Assembly (NCBI GenBank): GCA_015680685.1 | Contig: MNCI01022399.1 | Coordinates: 41,951-73,368 of the forward strand | Direction: 5' to 3' | Source: Gnetum montanum | Taxonomy: Eukaryota > Streptophyta > Gnetopsida > Gnetales > Gnetaceae | Length of the DNA: 31,418 bases | Shown here: one piece after another, positions 1 through 10,867 of the stretch | How the letters are laid out: the number at the start of each line of letters is the position of its first letter | Position numbering within the stretch: position 1 is the stretch's first letter | Position numbers and translations under genes: made by a program | The notes under the pieces: model-generated | What the model saw: only the letters and a program-made list of their open reading frames with translations | What the model was told of the DNA's origin: nothing | Databases searched by the model: none

Positions 1-1030
1 CTAATCTTATCTCATAAGTTTGATTGTGAGTGCTAATATGATGTTTGTTTAATTTAATTAGAATGAAAATTTAAAAGTCACTTTTTATATGAAAGTTTTA
101 AGGCTTTTATTTTTAAAAATAAAATATCAACACTAAAAAAGCAATTTTAAATTTGCACTCATCTTAAGATAAAAATTAAAATAAAAGTTCAAACTTTCAC
201 ATTAAATCAAGGATGAAAAGTTTTAATTATTGAAATTTCTTAGTGAACATTAAGTTTAGTGTTGTGAATTTTCTCTTTGTAATTGATAGAGTTGGTATAT
301 TTATCATTGTGATTTCATAGAAGTAGAGAATTGATATTGTTTAGTTGAGAAGTAACGTTGTCGAGGTAAAGAATTGATGTTGTTATATTGGTAATAACCA
401 TTAATAAAAAATAATATTTAAAGTATATTACATTTTTATATATATTTTATAAACTTTTTTATATTCACGTTCTACATGTGTTTGGTCTCACTCCCAAAAA
501 ATGTCCCTCATTCCCAAACTCATTTAGATACATGTTCTGACGTTCCTAAGCTCCTGCAAACCCAACCATTGTGAAACATAGCAAATAAGAAGGTTAGGAA
601 ATACAATTTTTCATTAAGAAGCCAAAGCATGTATCATGATGGCCAAAGATGAAAATGACCTTTTTATCATGAGTAAAATAGGTTAACCTTCATTAATGCC
701 TTGGCCTCTCCTATTATATACTGTTATCGATGTTCCAACTCGGCTCCCCATGTGGCATTGCACCTTCACCCATGTTTTAGCCAATTACCATCTAGTCCAT
801 CGTGTTGAAATTCATGAAAGTTTATTTATATTATTTATAGAATTACTTTTAATTAAAGCAAGAACACGTATCAAACCAATTTAGACTATTTTTCAAATTT
901 TCTTGATGGTCTATTTTATATAGAAAAATTATTTTTTGTTGAGGATTCCACCTTGATTTGTTTTTGTGCTCGGCAAAATTGATTTTCCAAAAGTTTAAAC
1001 ACTGGTTAAAATGTAGCACACGAAGACGCA
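1..1030. other. AT-rich flank, nothing recognised
   Basis: No convincing gene, RNA or repeat is seen in this stretch. The short open frames (for example 696-884 on the plus strand and 849-1031 on the minus strand) show no recognisable motif and lie in AT-rich, low-complexity sequence. The segment is the 5' flank of the retrotransposon that starts at 1031. The flanking bases ACGCA at 1026-1030 would be the target-site copy, but the partner copy cannot be checked because the 3' LTR is truncated. Confidence 0.6.
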
Positions 1031-1039
1031 TGATAAATC

Positions 1040-1096
1040 GTGATATCGCGTCTGTGATATCGGATCAACCATGGAATATCGGATACCTGATATCAC
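1040..1096 (+). promoter_or_regulatory. U3 cluster of GATATC-centred palindromes
   Basis: GATATC occurs at 1042-1047, 1056-1061 and 1089-1094, with a related AATATCGG near 1075. All lie within 75 bp upstream of the TATA box. The same arrangement recurs in the other three LTRs, so it is a family trait. Its function is not known to me. The position in U3 next to the TATA box suggests binding sites for a promoter protein, which is inference. Confidence 0.5.
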
Positions 1097-1111
1097 GCCT
1101 GTCTCCTTGCC

Positions 1112-1119
1112 TATAAATA
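1112..1119 (+). promoter_or_regulatory. LTR TATA box (5' LTR)
   Basis: TATAAATA sits in the context GCCTATAAATAAGAG, which is repeated in the 3' LTR and, on the minus strand, in LTR A. RNA should start about 25-35 bp downstream, which would mark the U3/R boundary near 1140-1150. Confidence 0.75.
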
Positions 1120-1284
1120 AGAGACGATGCCCTTGGTTCCCACAGTAAGAAGTTAGTTCCTTAGCCAAACTCTTGTCATTTTCCCTCCAAAGTTAGAATT
1201 ATTTCTGCATGCCCGTAGTAGGAGTCATAGAGTGAACGGATCTTTATTCGAGCATTGTGTACCTGAGCACACTTTGTGTATGGC

Positions 1285-1290
1285 AATAAA
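1285..1290 (+). terminator. AATAAA polyadenylation signal in LTR
   Basis: AATAAA lies about 165 bp after the TATA box and is conserved in all four LTR copies of this window. It is the likely poly(A) signal of the R region. In the 5' LTR it would be skipped, and its 3' LTR partner at 10395-10400 would be used. Confidence 0.55.
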
Positions 1291-1834
1291 GACGAACTTT
1301 ATGATAAACCTTGTAGCATATAGAATAGATTAATTAGTGTTAATTATTACTTAATGCTTTCCTAGTTAATAAATGATTTCTCTTACCTTACAACTTTCTT
1401 AATTAAATACACTCAGTACAATTGCTTCGAGCATGCGTGTAGCGCTTGGTAACCTAGTAACGATTAGCATTTGGTAATCCCAACAGTGTTGCACTGGTTC
1501 AGGATGTGTACGGAAAGTGGGAACGGATACTAGTGTTAGGAGTACTTAAAACTTAGTTAATGAATAGCTATATTAGACTAGTTACTTAGTTATTTCTCTT
1601 CCCCCTCATTAGTGTAGGATATAAAACACATAAAATCCATAAAAATCATATGCCTTAAGCTTACTTAACCATACAACCGTGACATACAAGTAAGTTTGGG
1701 AAGACAACAATTAATCAACCCGTTATTGTTCCACATAGGCGCATAGGCACTTAGTCCTTGGAATTCAACCGGATCATGCATGAAACGCTCATATTCGTAT
1801 GGTTGAGCGTAGGGGGTACCTCGCCGCTCATCAT

Positions 1835-1852
1835 TGGCACTGTTGCTAGGGA
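1835..1852 (+). other. Primer-binding site, tRNA-Asp type (degenerate)
   Basis: TGGCACTGTTGCTAGGGA starts one base after the LTR end. Athila-group elements commonly carry TGGCGCCGTTGCCGGGGA, the complement of the plant tRNA-Asp 3' end. The copy here differs at three positions (G to A, C to T, C or G to T/A type changes), all transitions, as expected for decay by cytosine deamination. Confidence 0.85.
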
Positions 1853-1944
1853 CTTAGTTGTTTGTGTGCTAAGTAGAACTTAGGAAATCATTCACATCAT
1901 TGGAACGAACCCTTAGGATTGATTAAGAAAAATATAATAGTACA

Positions 1945-4331
1945 TTGCACATTGAACAAGACAAAATATCTTCTTCTTTTCACAAAAGCACTTCATCGCC
2001 TAGGACTAACACAAGAAGCAATCAACGGCAAGTTACACATGATGTTGATTTGCGAGTTCCTCAACAGTTTCGTGTGGTATGTGTTCATCTCAATGAATAT
2101 GTACTCGACTTCACCTTTATTCTTCACCAAGACAAACAGTTGCGTTGGCGTGACTTGGAGGGTAACATAGTGTTACCTCCTGACCGTTCAGTCCCAAGTA
2201 TGCTTCTTCATGCTCTCACATGAATAGGCATGTAACACTTACACATAGAGTACATTGCGCAGGACTACGATTCGAGAGACTATCGTCCCAAAAAAGCACA
2301 ACGTCAAAGGGATTTGCAATAGGAGAGATACCATAAGTCCTTGAAGGGAAAATGGTCTAAGGATGCACCACATTTTTTAAGTGAAATTGAGGGTGATGAA
2401 CCTGCCTTAGGTAGTCACCCACATAACAATGTTCCTCCCCTTAACTTTGGCCAAGGAGTTGTGTATTAGAACCTTCATTTCACCATTCACAACCCAGGTG
2501 CTGATACCAACGGACACAAAGTGTTCGAAAAAGGAACAAAGACCCATGACAAAGATGGACATTCAGATCACAATCACAATCGAGGTAAAGACCACCGAAG
2601 AGAAGGTAGTAGACACCATCATGGGGGCGGTTCTCTGTCTTCTTCACCTTCATCATCTCCTTCACCCTCTCCTTCTGTGTCCAAGTGTAGCCATAGAGAA
2701 ACAGATCGTGAGGATAAGGGAAAACAAAGTGGAAGTCACAGACGAGACAACCAAGATAGAGGACAAGGACACTCTAGGAAATCATGACATAGAAGAAGGG
2801 AGAGTAGGGAACTGCGTAGGCATCATAGATGCTATGAAAGAGATGATCAAGATGAACCCCTACTCACCATGCGAAGCATGCTAGATATTACTAAGGTTGT
2901 GAGAGTTTCAACAAGGCACCAAAAATATAGTAGGATCAAGAGGTTAGACATGAATAACATCCCATGATTTGAAGGGGGATATGACGTTGATCCTCAAAAT
3001 TACTTACAAGCATTTTACAATGCGTGTGCCTTGAAAAACATAGAAAACAAGTGGCAAAAACTTAAGTTGTTTCCACAAACACTAATAAAAGAAGCTGAAA
3101 GTTGGTACTGATCCTTAGAATTGAAATCCGTTCGTAGGTGGAGTACGATGTTAGAATTGTTCAACAATAAGTACCAAACATACTCTCAGGTGTCCAACTT
3201 GCGAAAGCAAATCCAAGGACGCAAACAAGGAAGTCATGAACCCTCGGATGCTACCATGGGCTGCTATTATGTAGTTTTATATCATTGTCCTGGCCATGGT
3301 TATTCGTAGTGAGATCAACTACGCCATCTCGTAGATGGGCTTTGGCATGAAACGAGAAGAATCCTTGGGACTTATTCCTAGGGGAGGTTATTTGAGCTTA
3401 GGTCCCATCAAATTCATAGGCTATTGGAGCAAGTAGCTAAGGAAGAAGGTGAGCTACGAAAAAGAGAGAGTGCAGAAGAATACAACTGAGATCCTTCCCT
3501 TTGAAAGAAGGAAATAAGATTTTGTGAGGATGAGGAAGAGTCACCACTCGAAGAGATGGTGAATAGGAAAACCTTGCCTATTCAAAAGTTAGCATCAGAA
3601 GTATTGGCAAAGGTAGACCAAATGTGGTACTCCTTGGATAGTAGGTTTCAAACTATTCTCAAAGTAGTAGAGGAGTCTAGGGAGTGAGGTAGTGATCGTG
3701 AAAAAAAGAAAAAGAGAGAAGCAGAAGATGCACATAATAAGGGTAAGGGTAAAGTTGCTATTGTTGAAGAAGTTGTGGACTCAAATACAGAAGATGATAG
3801 TGGATGCGAGATTTGTCAATATGACCATCCTAAGGAATGTTGCCCTGTGATCTCACATCTGCAGGAGTCTGGGATGTATGCACTTAATACACTTTTAAAC
3901 AAACGACAAACATCCCGGCGGTTACCTTATGCCCAAGGTAACGCAAGGCAGTTACACCAACCTTTAACATATTATCCAAGTGGAACTTCACCAGAACCAA
4001 TTGAGAAACATCAACAGTGGCAATACCCACAATCATGGGAAATGCCACCACCAAGGTAACAATATCCTTACCGGCAACCTAGCCCATATGGATATTACAT
4101 GTAGCATCCAATTTCTCCACATGACTTTGTTGGTCACGTTACTCCTCAAAATCACTACCAAGCCTGCAAGTACTATAGGACTCCTTCTCCTAGGGGCGAT
4201 ATTCCACAAGTGTACCATCCTTCCAATCCGGTTGCATCTCTCCCACCAATAGCTCCATTACCACTTACTCCAGCAATGCAAGGTGAACTCCTTGCTCAGC
4301 CACAAAAAATGCAATGCCACAAGGGCTGCTA
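1945..4331 (+). pseudogene. gag: gag pseudogene (Athila-like)
   Basis: This encoded the capsid/nucleocapsid polyprotein that packages the element RNA. A single frame (codons in phase with 1945) stays readable for about 2.4 kb despite more than a dozen stops, for example TGA at 2965 and 3109. A low-complexity His/Ser/Arg-rich segment is coded at about 2521-2787. A Retrotrans_gag domain follows at about 2932-3250, with the residues FEGGYDVDPQNYLQAF, then WQKLKLFPQTL and LFNNKYQTYSQVSNLRKQIQ. A charged linker comes next. At 3799-3840 there is a degenerate zinc knuckle, CEIC followed by H and CC. A Pro/Tyr/Gln-rich tail reads through 3960-4300. The start codon is uncertain, and no intact product is possible. 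Confidence 0.88.
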
Positions 4332-4506
4332 ATCCACAACCTACTATTGGTTTTGACAACCATATGAAGAAAAGATCTTTCTTTAGAATCAATAGTCCAA
4401 CTAAGTCCTTACAATCCCAAGCGGCTAAGTCTTCGGACGCGCCTCCGTATCAACTAAAGCTTCAGAGCCCCCTTCGAACTTAACACCTCATTCAACGCAT
4501 ACAGTC

Positions 4507-5118
4507 ATGTTAACACATGTTGTTACTGATTGGATCAAAGCTAGCCATCTTCCTCGGATATTTTATGATCTTGGGAGCCCTCTAATATATCTACAAATTG
4601 CTGGGAATGAGCCATGCAAAGCTCTTTTTGATTTAGGTTCCAGTGTCAACCTAATATCCCAAGAAATGTATAAGGCCTGGAACCTGCCCCCATTAAAAAA
4701 GAGCAATGTCTGTTTAGAGTTAGCTGACCAGTCCATCACTATTCCCTTGGGATTAGTGAAGGAAATTTTTATCACTGTTTGTCGGTGGTCATTTCCAGCT
4801 GACTTCCTAGTGATTCAAGTGAATAAAAGTAAGGGGGACTTGCCAATCATAATGGGAAGGGCATGGCTAAGCACTATTGATGCGTGCCTAGGTATCTGCG
4901 ATCTTTTCCTTGAAATATCTAAGAAAAACATGTTTGGAAAGAATGAGAAGAAGAAGGTTCCATGCATCGCATACAGTGACACAAGGTGCAATTGCGTGCA
5001 AAGATCATGGGTTGTACAAAGTTTAACATTGCCTGCATGCAATCAGTGTGCACAAATGATCAACATACAAAGGTTCCTATATGCAGTAGCCACAAGACAA
5101 GAAGACCCCAGTGGCTGA
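4507..5118 (+). pseudogene. pol: Aspartic protease domain of pol (Athila-like)
   Basis: This is the retroviral-type aspartic protease that matures the gag-pol polyprotein. The active-site region reads ALFDLGSSVNLIS (about residues 39-51 of this frame). Athila elements typically have DLGAS here, so the D and G are kept. The distal IMGRAWLSTIDA matches the second conserved flap/helix region (usual pattern ILGRPFL). The frame is open for 203 codons. After about residue 160 the sequence no longer looks like protease, because the pol frame continues in another phase from about 4986 (frame change, probably a small indel near 4930-4990). The neighbours are gag upstream and RT downstream, as in Ty3/Gypsy. 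Confidence 0.88.
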
Positions 5119-6335
5119 AAGCTGATCAAGAAAGAAGCTCACTTCTATGCATGGAACTAACTGAGGTTTTGACTTGCACTTATATAGATAGCATTGATGC
5201 ATTAGAGCAAGTCCACCGCCAACTTCCCAGTCCTAACTTAAAAAACATCAACTAGGGGAAGTTGGAAATTCCTAAGAAATTTGAATAAGAGCCCTTAGAG
5301 CTAAAACCATTACCCATTGGTATGGAATACATGTTCCTTGAGAATGGAAAACTAGTAATCATCAACGCGAGACTTGCCCTGCAACAAAAAGATAGTCTGC
5401 TAAAGGTAATAAACAAGTGGTCAAAAGCCTTCACTTGGTCATATTCGGAATTAACTAGAATAGATCCTAGGATATACCAGCACAGGATTTACACTGACTA
5501 GTCCATGAAGCCTCGAAAACAACCACGAAGGCGATTGAATCCAAAGTTGAAGCAAGTAGTAAAAGAAGAAATTGAACAGCTTCTAAAGGCTAGGTTCATA
5601 TACCCCATTGCTGAGAGCGAATGGGTTAGCTCCTTGGTAATCATGCCTAAAAAGGGAGGCAAATGGAGGGTGTGTATAGATTTTAGGCTGCTAAACATGG
5701 CAACATTCAAGGATCACTTTCCATTGCCATTTGTTGACCAAGTCTTGGACACAATCACAGGGCATCGCTATTATAGTTTTCTAGATGGCTATAGCAGATA
5801 CAACCAAATACAAATAGCCCTAGAAGACTAAGCCAAAACTACATTCACCAGTCCTTGGGGAATGTTTGCATACAAACAAATGCCGTTTGGATTGTGCAAT
5901 GCCCCTACCAAGTTTCAACACTTAGTTCTAAGCATATTCTAATAACAGATAGGAAATGGTATGGAAGTCTTTATGGATGACTTCTCCACCTATGGAGCAA
6001 GTTTTGATCAAGCCTTGGATCGATTGGAGCAAGTGTTGAAAAGGTGTGTAGAAACTAATCTAAGGCTCAATTGGCAAAAAATCCATTTGATGGTCCAAGA
6101 AGGCATAGTGCTTAGGCATAAAATTTTACATGCAAGAATAGAGGTAGACCCTGAAAAAATCAAGGTCATCCAAGGAATCACCCATCAACCGAAAACTGTT
6201 AAAGACATTCGGTCATTCCTTGGACACACTGGCTACTATAGGAGATTCATAGAGAAATTTTCGAAGATTTCCAAACCATTGGTAGAGTTAATGAAAAAGG
6301 ACGTACTCTTCGAGTGGACTAGTCGAACTAGCTTT
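4986..6335 (+). pseudogene. pol: Reverse transcriptase domain of pol (Athila-like)
   Basis: This is the RNA-dependent DNA polymerase that copies the element RNA. The linker upstream of RT (about 5290-5500) has the Athila pattern LELKPLPIGMEYMFL and KVINKWSKAFTWSYSEL. The RT core starts with KPRKQPRRRLNPKLKQVV at 5505. It continues with KGGKWRVCIDFRLLN and FLDGYSRYNQIQ (first catalytic Asp at 5784-5786). Next come the fingers/palm segment KQMPFGLCNAPTKFQ and the active site FMDDF (Asp pair at 5976-5981). The thumb/connection segment GYYRRFIEKFSKISKPL runs to 6335. FMDDF and the DGYS motif mark the non-chromovirus (OTA/Athila-Tat) clade. Stops interrupt it at 5829-5831 and 5940-5945, among others. 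Confidence 0.93.
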
Positions 6336-6936
6336 TAAAACTCTGAAGCAGAAGCTAGTAGAAACAGCCATTCTACAAGCTCCTAACTGGTCCAGGCCAT
6401 TCCACGTCATGACTGATGCGTCCAACTATGCCTTAGGAGCCGTACTTACATAGTTAGATGATCAAAAATGTCCTTATTACATCCACTGTGCAAGTAGAAG
6501 TATAGCTAGTGCATAACTTAACTACACTACTACAGAAAAAGAATTAATGGTTGTAGTGTTTACACTAGAGAAATTTAGACACTATGTATTAGGGTACAAA
6601 GTATTCATACACACTGATCATAGTGCAATCTGGTTCCTCATGAATAAGCTAATGGTAAGCCCCCATATTATACGATGGTTGGTAATCCTACAAGAGTTCG
6701 ATCTAACAATGATCGATCGTAAAGGCATCGAGAACGTAGTTGCTGATCATTTATCTTGGTTTTGTTGGGACAATAAAGAGGATGAGTATCCCATTTCTGA
6801 TCACTTCCCTGATGAGTTCCTCTTTGCCGATGTAGTGAACGACCAATCACCCACGGAGATGAATTGGTACAGTAGCATTCTTACCTCTCTCCTTACCCAA
6901 GAAACACTACAAGAGCTAGACCTTAAGAAGAAATAA
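6336..6936 (+). pseudogene. pol: RNase H domain of pol (Athila-like)
   Basis: This domain degrades the RNA strand of the RNA-DNA hybrid. The frame differs from RT: the RT reading ends EWTSRTSF-stop, while the continuation LAFKTLKQKLVETAIL is in the phase of 6547. An indel of one base (or two) therefore lies near 6325. Catalytic landmarks are FHVMTDASNYALGAVL (Asp), TTEKELMVVVFTLEKFRHYV (Glu) and VFIHTDHSAIWFL (Asp). The C-terminal block EFDLTMIDRKGIENVVADHL is the Athila-type RNase H end. Stops fall in the ALGAVL/LDDQ and RSIASA/LNY regions. Confidence 0.9.
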
Positions 6937-6959
6937 CAGTTTCTTCATAGAGCCAAGTA

Positions 6960-8181
6960 TTTTATGGAGATAAATGGACAACTTTACAAAGTATGTCTTG
7001 ATGGCTTGGTTCGATGGTGTGTTCTCGATAGAGATCAACTGAGAGTTCTCCAAGATGGTCATGAGGATCCTTGTGGGGATCATTATGCTAGGAGATGAAA
7101 AATTATTAAGATCCTGCTTGCAAGATATTATTAGCCTACCTTGTTCCGGGACACCCATCAATTTATCCAATCTTGTGAGCACTGCCAATGTGATGGGGCA
7201 ATGACTGCTAGAATGGAGGGTTCGCAATAATGGATTCAACCGTTAGAACCCTTTGACATTTGGGGAATCGATTTCATGGGGCCCATTACACTAATGTCAT
7301 ATGGAAAAGCTTACATCATAGTTTCCATAGACTACTTAACAAAATGGGCTGAAGTAGCTACCGTCAAAGATTGCACATCATCTATAGCTACACGATTTGT
7401 TCAACAACAAGTCGTTAACAGGTTTGGTGTGCCACGTGCACTTATCTCCGATAATGGTACACACTTTACAGGTGCAACTTTTCAAAAGTTAATGCAACAC
7501 TTAGGGGTTGAGCACAGATTGACTACACCATACTACCCCTAAGCAAATGGTCAAGCTGAGGTCACCAACAGGGAGATTACTAAGATATTGATTAGAACCA
7601 TTAGCAAGTATAGGTGAGATTGGAGCACTAAATTGAATGATGCTCTTTGGGCATACTACTCCACATGGAAACTCCCTATAGGCTACTCTCCCTATGAGTT
7701 AGTGTATGAAAAAATTCCAACACTCCCTATCCAAATTGAGCTTTGTACGCTAGGCATGGCATGTGACCTCAACCTTGACCTTGATCTAGCACAAAAACAA
7801 TGGTTGATGACTCTCAACTTGCTAGACGAGAACCGATTAGCTACCCTATCATCTAATGAGTTGCATAAGGCATTTAATAAACAATGTCATGACATGAAAA
7901 CTAGGAAAGTTAAGTTTCAACCAGGTGATAAGGTTCTCTACTGGAACCCCACACATGTGTCACAACGTACCAAATTTCAAACATTGTGGGAAGGACCTTA
8001 CATTATCTATGCAACTTTTCCTTCAGGGGCCATGAACATATATAAACTTGAGAGCCCAGATAAGAGATTTTTAATCAACATGCAACAAACAAAACCCTTC
8101 CATGAGTTTAACACAGCTAGAACATATGCTACCTCTGTAGGTGGGCAACCTTGCTCATTATTTCGGATCTCCTCCTTCTAA
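6960..8181 (+). pseudogene. pol: Integrase domain of pol (Athila-like)
   Basis: This is the DDE recombinase that joins LTR ends to target DNA. A zinc-binding module is readable at about 7075-7200 (His of GGHYARR, His of DTHQF, CEHC). The catalytic core has Asp in GIDFMGP (7270-7272), Asp in ISDNGTHF (7450-7452) and Glu in NGQAE (7558-7560). The last two are exactly 35 residues apart, the D35E spacing. The C-terminal module KFQPGDKVLYW and LWEGPYIIY is followed by MQQTKPFHEF. The frame is broken by stops at 7096, 7132, 7228, 7540 and 7615, most explained by single C-to-T changes. The last 182 codons (7633-8181) are open. There is no chromodomain, as expected for Athila. Confidence 0.93.
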
Positions 8182-10128
8182 TTGAGTCATAGGGGAGATG
8201 GCCACCCTTGCTAATCATTGAAGGCCCTCAGTTCTTTCTAAGTTTTTGTTTTACATATTTTTGTTTTACACATTTTTTGTTTTGCACATTTCTTTAATTT
8301 TTCTTGTTTTTTCTTGTTTTTTGTTTTACACCGTCATTTGTATTTTTACCATTTCTTTGTGTGATTTTATTTTATTTTGTTCATCACCCAATAAGTGTTC
8401 ATGATGGTGGTATGAATAATATTTTATTGATTGCTAATGTTTGGATTTTACCTTTGAAGTATGATGTCGATATTAAGGTATGGTTCTTTTGATTAATAAG
8501 CAATGAGTCCATGTCGTTCATACATCCATAAAATCCCATGGTCTCCCTTGGCTTGGAACTGTATAGTCCCTTTTCTCTAATAAAACTATTAACGAAGTGG
8601 TGGCTAAGTATTTCTCAGACTAAGGAAAGACTCAAAGGATGAAAAGGGTGTGACTTCAAGGGGATTTGATGCATTTGTACTGGCTATTCTCTTGAGTTCT
8701 TGGATGCTTTTTCTTTGAGTTTTCCATCATTCTGACCATTCATCAAATCACCAGAAGCTGAGTTCATAAAAATAAGTCTTTGCATGGTGTGGTTCTCACG
8801 TGAAAAACACACAATAAAAAGATAATTAGAATTCAAAGCACACCCCTTAGACATAATAATGAAATTGGGCTACATGCACTGGTTATGGCACTGGAAAGAC
8901 ATGTTATCCATGCCTAAAGGTTCCCTCTAACTAAGGCCCTTTCTTGCTTCTTGGTTCTCCATCTCGCTCTCCTTGGAATGGTGGTGACTTTTTGTAGAGG
9001 CATTCTTATTACTTCAAGGGAATGGGCTGGTCAAATGTGTTGATGCGAGGTCACTGAATGAGGATTGTTGAGTCTAGATTTGGAATGAGTTCTACTCGAT
9101 TACATTAACCATGAAATACACAAGGGACTTTACACAACCTTGTTCTTGGGTTTCCATTCCATTCTCTCCTCTCCACATTTCTTTTCCATTTTTCACCTCA
9201 TTGCTGGTTTTATCATTAGTCCATACTTTGATTGATGCATCATTTTTTCTTGGTAATTTCTGATGTGTAAGTTTTTAACTCTTGCTTCCAATTGACATTC
9301 CTAGAGCCTACGGACTCTTTGGTTTATGGGTCTGTTAGGGTACTAAAGGCATGAGCCTGCTTTGGGGAGGACCCACTAGCATTCCTTTTTGGTGCATTTG
9401 TTAACTTCTTTCACTTAAACATTTTCTGCAATCAACATTTTTTGTTTCATCCCCATCCATGACATCCATTTTATTGGTGTTGCCATTGTTACTTTTTCTC
9501 CATCTTTCTTATTCCTCATATTTTTTCATCCTATCACTATTGGAGGTTTGCTCTTCATCATGGGGGCCCTGGAACAATTTTTTCAATTTTTCTTAACCCC
9601 TACACCGTGGGTAGTCACTAGTGTTAAAACTCTAGAATCAGTATTTGCCATAATCACAACTTAGCCAATGCCCTTTACATTAAGGAAAGGTATCAATTGC
9701 ATTGTGATTTATCTACCCTCGCTCATTTGTGACTATGTTGTGTGTGTAGATGGCAATCATGCAACAATGGATTGGGCCTGGAGGAAACAATTAGGATGGA
9801 TTAGAACTAGAACATTTATGAAAGGAGCAAGATTGGTGGCGTGGCTATGGATAACAACGGAAGGTGCAATCTTGGCACTGGTGGCAACATGTCTTCTTCT
9901 TTCTCTCTCTCCTTCTCTCCCAGCTAGCAAACAAGGTCAGATGTCATTTATGTATAGTGTTCACTTTTGTGGTCATGAACACTAATGCTGTCATGTATTG
10001 TATTGTTGATCCATTCACCGGGCACGTTGAGTCTGTCTCCCCGCTCCACTGTTAATGGTCCTTTAGTCAATAATCCCATACCTTCCCAATATTTTTTAAG
10101 GAACTCGAGGATGAATTTTCATTTAGTC
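8182..10128 (+). other. 3' internal non-coding region of the element
   Basis: About 1.95 kb separates the integrase stop from the polypurine tract, where Athila elements may hold an env-like gene. I see no convincing gene here. The best frame (9668-9985) has recognisable similarity to the matching segments of the minus-strand copies (30139-30429 and 28586-28801). However, the frame is not maintained across copies, so the likeness is at DNA level. The first ~150 bp are T-rich. The last ~1.4 kb are shared with 30000-31418. Confidence 0.7.
8238..8333 (+). repeat. T-rich short tandem repeats (TTTTTGTTTTACA-like)
   Basis: Four or more imperfect copies of a 13-19-bp unit built on TTTTTGTTTTACA or TTTTGCACA run from the integrase stop into the 3' region. 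It is a local slippage-type repeat on the sense strand. Confidence 0.6.
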
Positions 10129-10137
10129 ATGGGGGTA
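10129..10137 (+). other. Polypurine tract
   Basis: ATGGGGGTA lies immediately before the 3' LTR start TGATGAAC. The same string precedes the LTR start in both minus-strand copies (28522-28530 and 30000-30008). This fixes the LTR boundary and supports a role as the plus-strand primer. Confidence 0.75.
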
Positions 10138-10148
10138 TGATGAACTAT

Positions 10149-10168
10149 GATATTGCGTACGCAATATC
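10149..10168 (+). promoter_or_regulatory. Perfect 20-bp palindrome in U3
   Basis: The ten bases GATATTGCGT are followed directly by their exact reverse complement. Two more sites containing GATATC follow within 40 bp, and the TATA box begins at 10220. This is the best-preserved member of the palindrome cluster found in all LTRs of this family here. Confidence 0.65.
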
Positions 10169-10219
10169 AAATCAACCATGCGATATCAGATACCCGATAT
10201 CGCGGCCTGTCTCCTTGCC

Positions 10220-10227
10220 TATAAATA
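10220..10227 (+). promoter_or_regulatory. LTR TATA box (3' LTR)
   Basis: TATAAATA lies in the same context as the 5' LTR (GCCTATAAATAAGAG). Confidence 0.7.
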
Positions 10228-10867
10228 AGAGGTCGCACCCTTGGTTCCCACAGTAAGAAGGTAGTCCCTTAGCCAAAATCTTGCCATTTTTTCCCTCTAG
10301 AGTTAGAATTATTTCTCTGTGCTCGCAGTAGGAGTCATAGAGTGAACAGATCTTTATTCGAGCAGTGTGTACCTGAGCACACTTTGTATACAGTAATAAA
10401 GATAAACTTTATGATAAACCTTGCAGCATATAAAATAGATTAATTAGTGTTAATTATTTCTTAATTATTTCCTAGTTAATTAATGATTTCTCTCACCTTA
10501 CAACTCTCTTAGTTGAATACACTCAGTACGATCCCTTCGAGCATGCGTGTAGCACTTGGTAACCCAGTAACGATTAGTGATTGGTAATCCCAGCAGCATT
10601 GCACTAGTTCAGGATGTGTACGGAAAGTGGGAACAGATACTAGTTAATGAATAGTTAAATTAGATTAGTTACTTAGTTATTTCTCTCCCCCCTCCTCATT
10701 AGTGTAGGATATAAAACACATAAAAGCCATAAAAATCATATGCCTCAAGCTTACTTAACTATACAACTGTGACATATAAGTAAGTTTGGGAAGATAATGA
10801 TTAATAAACCCATTATTGTTTCACACAGGCACATAGGCACTTAGTCCTTGGAATTTGACCGGATCAT

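Larger units (their letters stand above)
1031..1833 (+). repeat. 5' LTR of Athila-like Ty3/Gypsy element
   Basis: This 803-bp terminal repeat begins TGAT and ends ATCA. It is followed after one base by a tRNA-Asp-type primer-binding site. It aligns with the 3' LTR at 10138-10867 and with the minus-strand copies at 27695-28521 and 29160-29999. Shared landmarks include a TATA box, the poly(A) signal, a block around 1430-1520 and the end block around 1735-1780. By eye, about one aligned base in nine differs from the 3' LTR, plus an extra ~23 bp near 1543-1567. This points to an old insertion. At about 0.8 kb the LTR is shorter than classical Athila LTRs of well over 1 kb. Confidence 0.93.
10138..10867 (+). 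repeat. 3' LTR, truncated at its end
   Basis: It aligns with 1031-1778 of the 5' LTR, starting TGATGAAC after the polypurine tract. Similarity stops abruptly at about 10867, after CCGGATCATGA. The last ~55-65 bp, including the terminal CA, are missing. It also lacks the ~23-bp segment found at 1543-1567. The TATA box is at 10220-10227 and AATAAA at 10395-10400. Because the end is lost, no target-site duplication can be tested. Confidence 0.9.

Noticed and set aside
1026-1030. Target-site duplication for the plus-strand element
   Set aside because: The 3' LTR end is missing, so no partner for ACGCA can be identified.
2429-2884. 151-codon frame overlapping gag
   Set aside because: It is a different frame over the His/Ser-rich gag segment. 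The in-phase gag frame continues on both sides and into the Retrotrans_gag domain.
4563-5042. Minus-strand frames of 70-75 codons over the protease
   Set aside because: They are antisense shadows of a recognised protease-coding sequence.
9668-9985. 105-codon plus-strand frame near the 3' LTR, candidate env-like gene
   Set aside because: The matching segments on the minus strand (30139-30429, 28586-28801) are similar in DNA but switch frame relative to this one and lack a shared start or stop. There are no clear signal or membrane segments.
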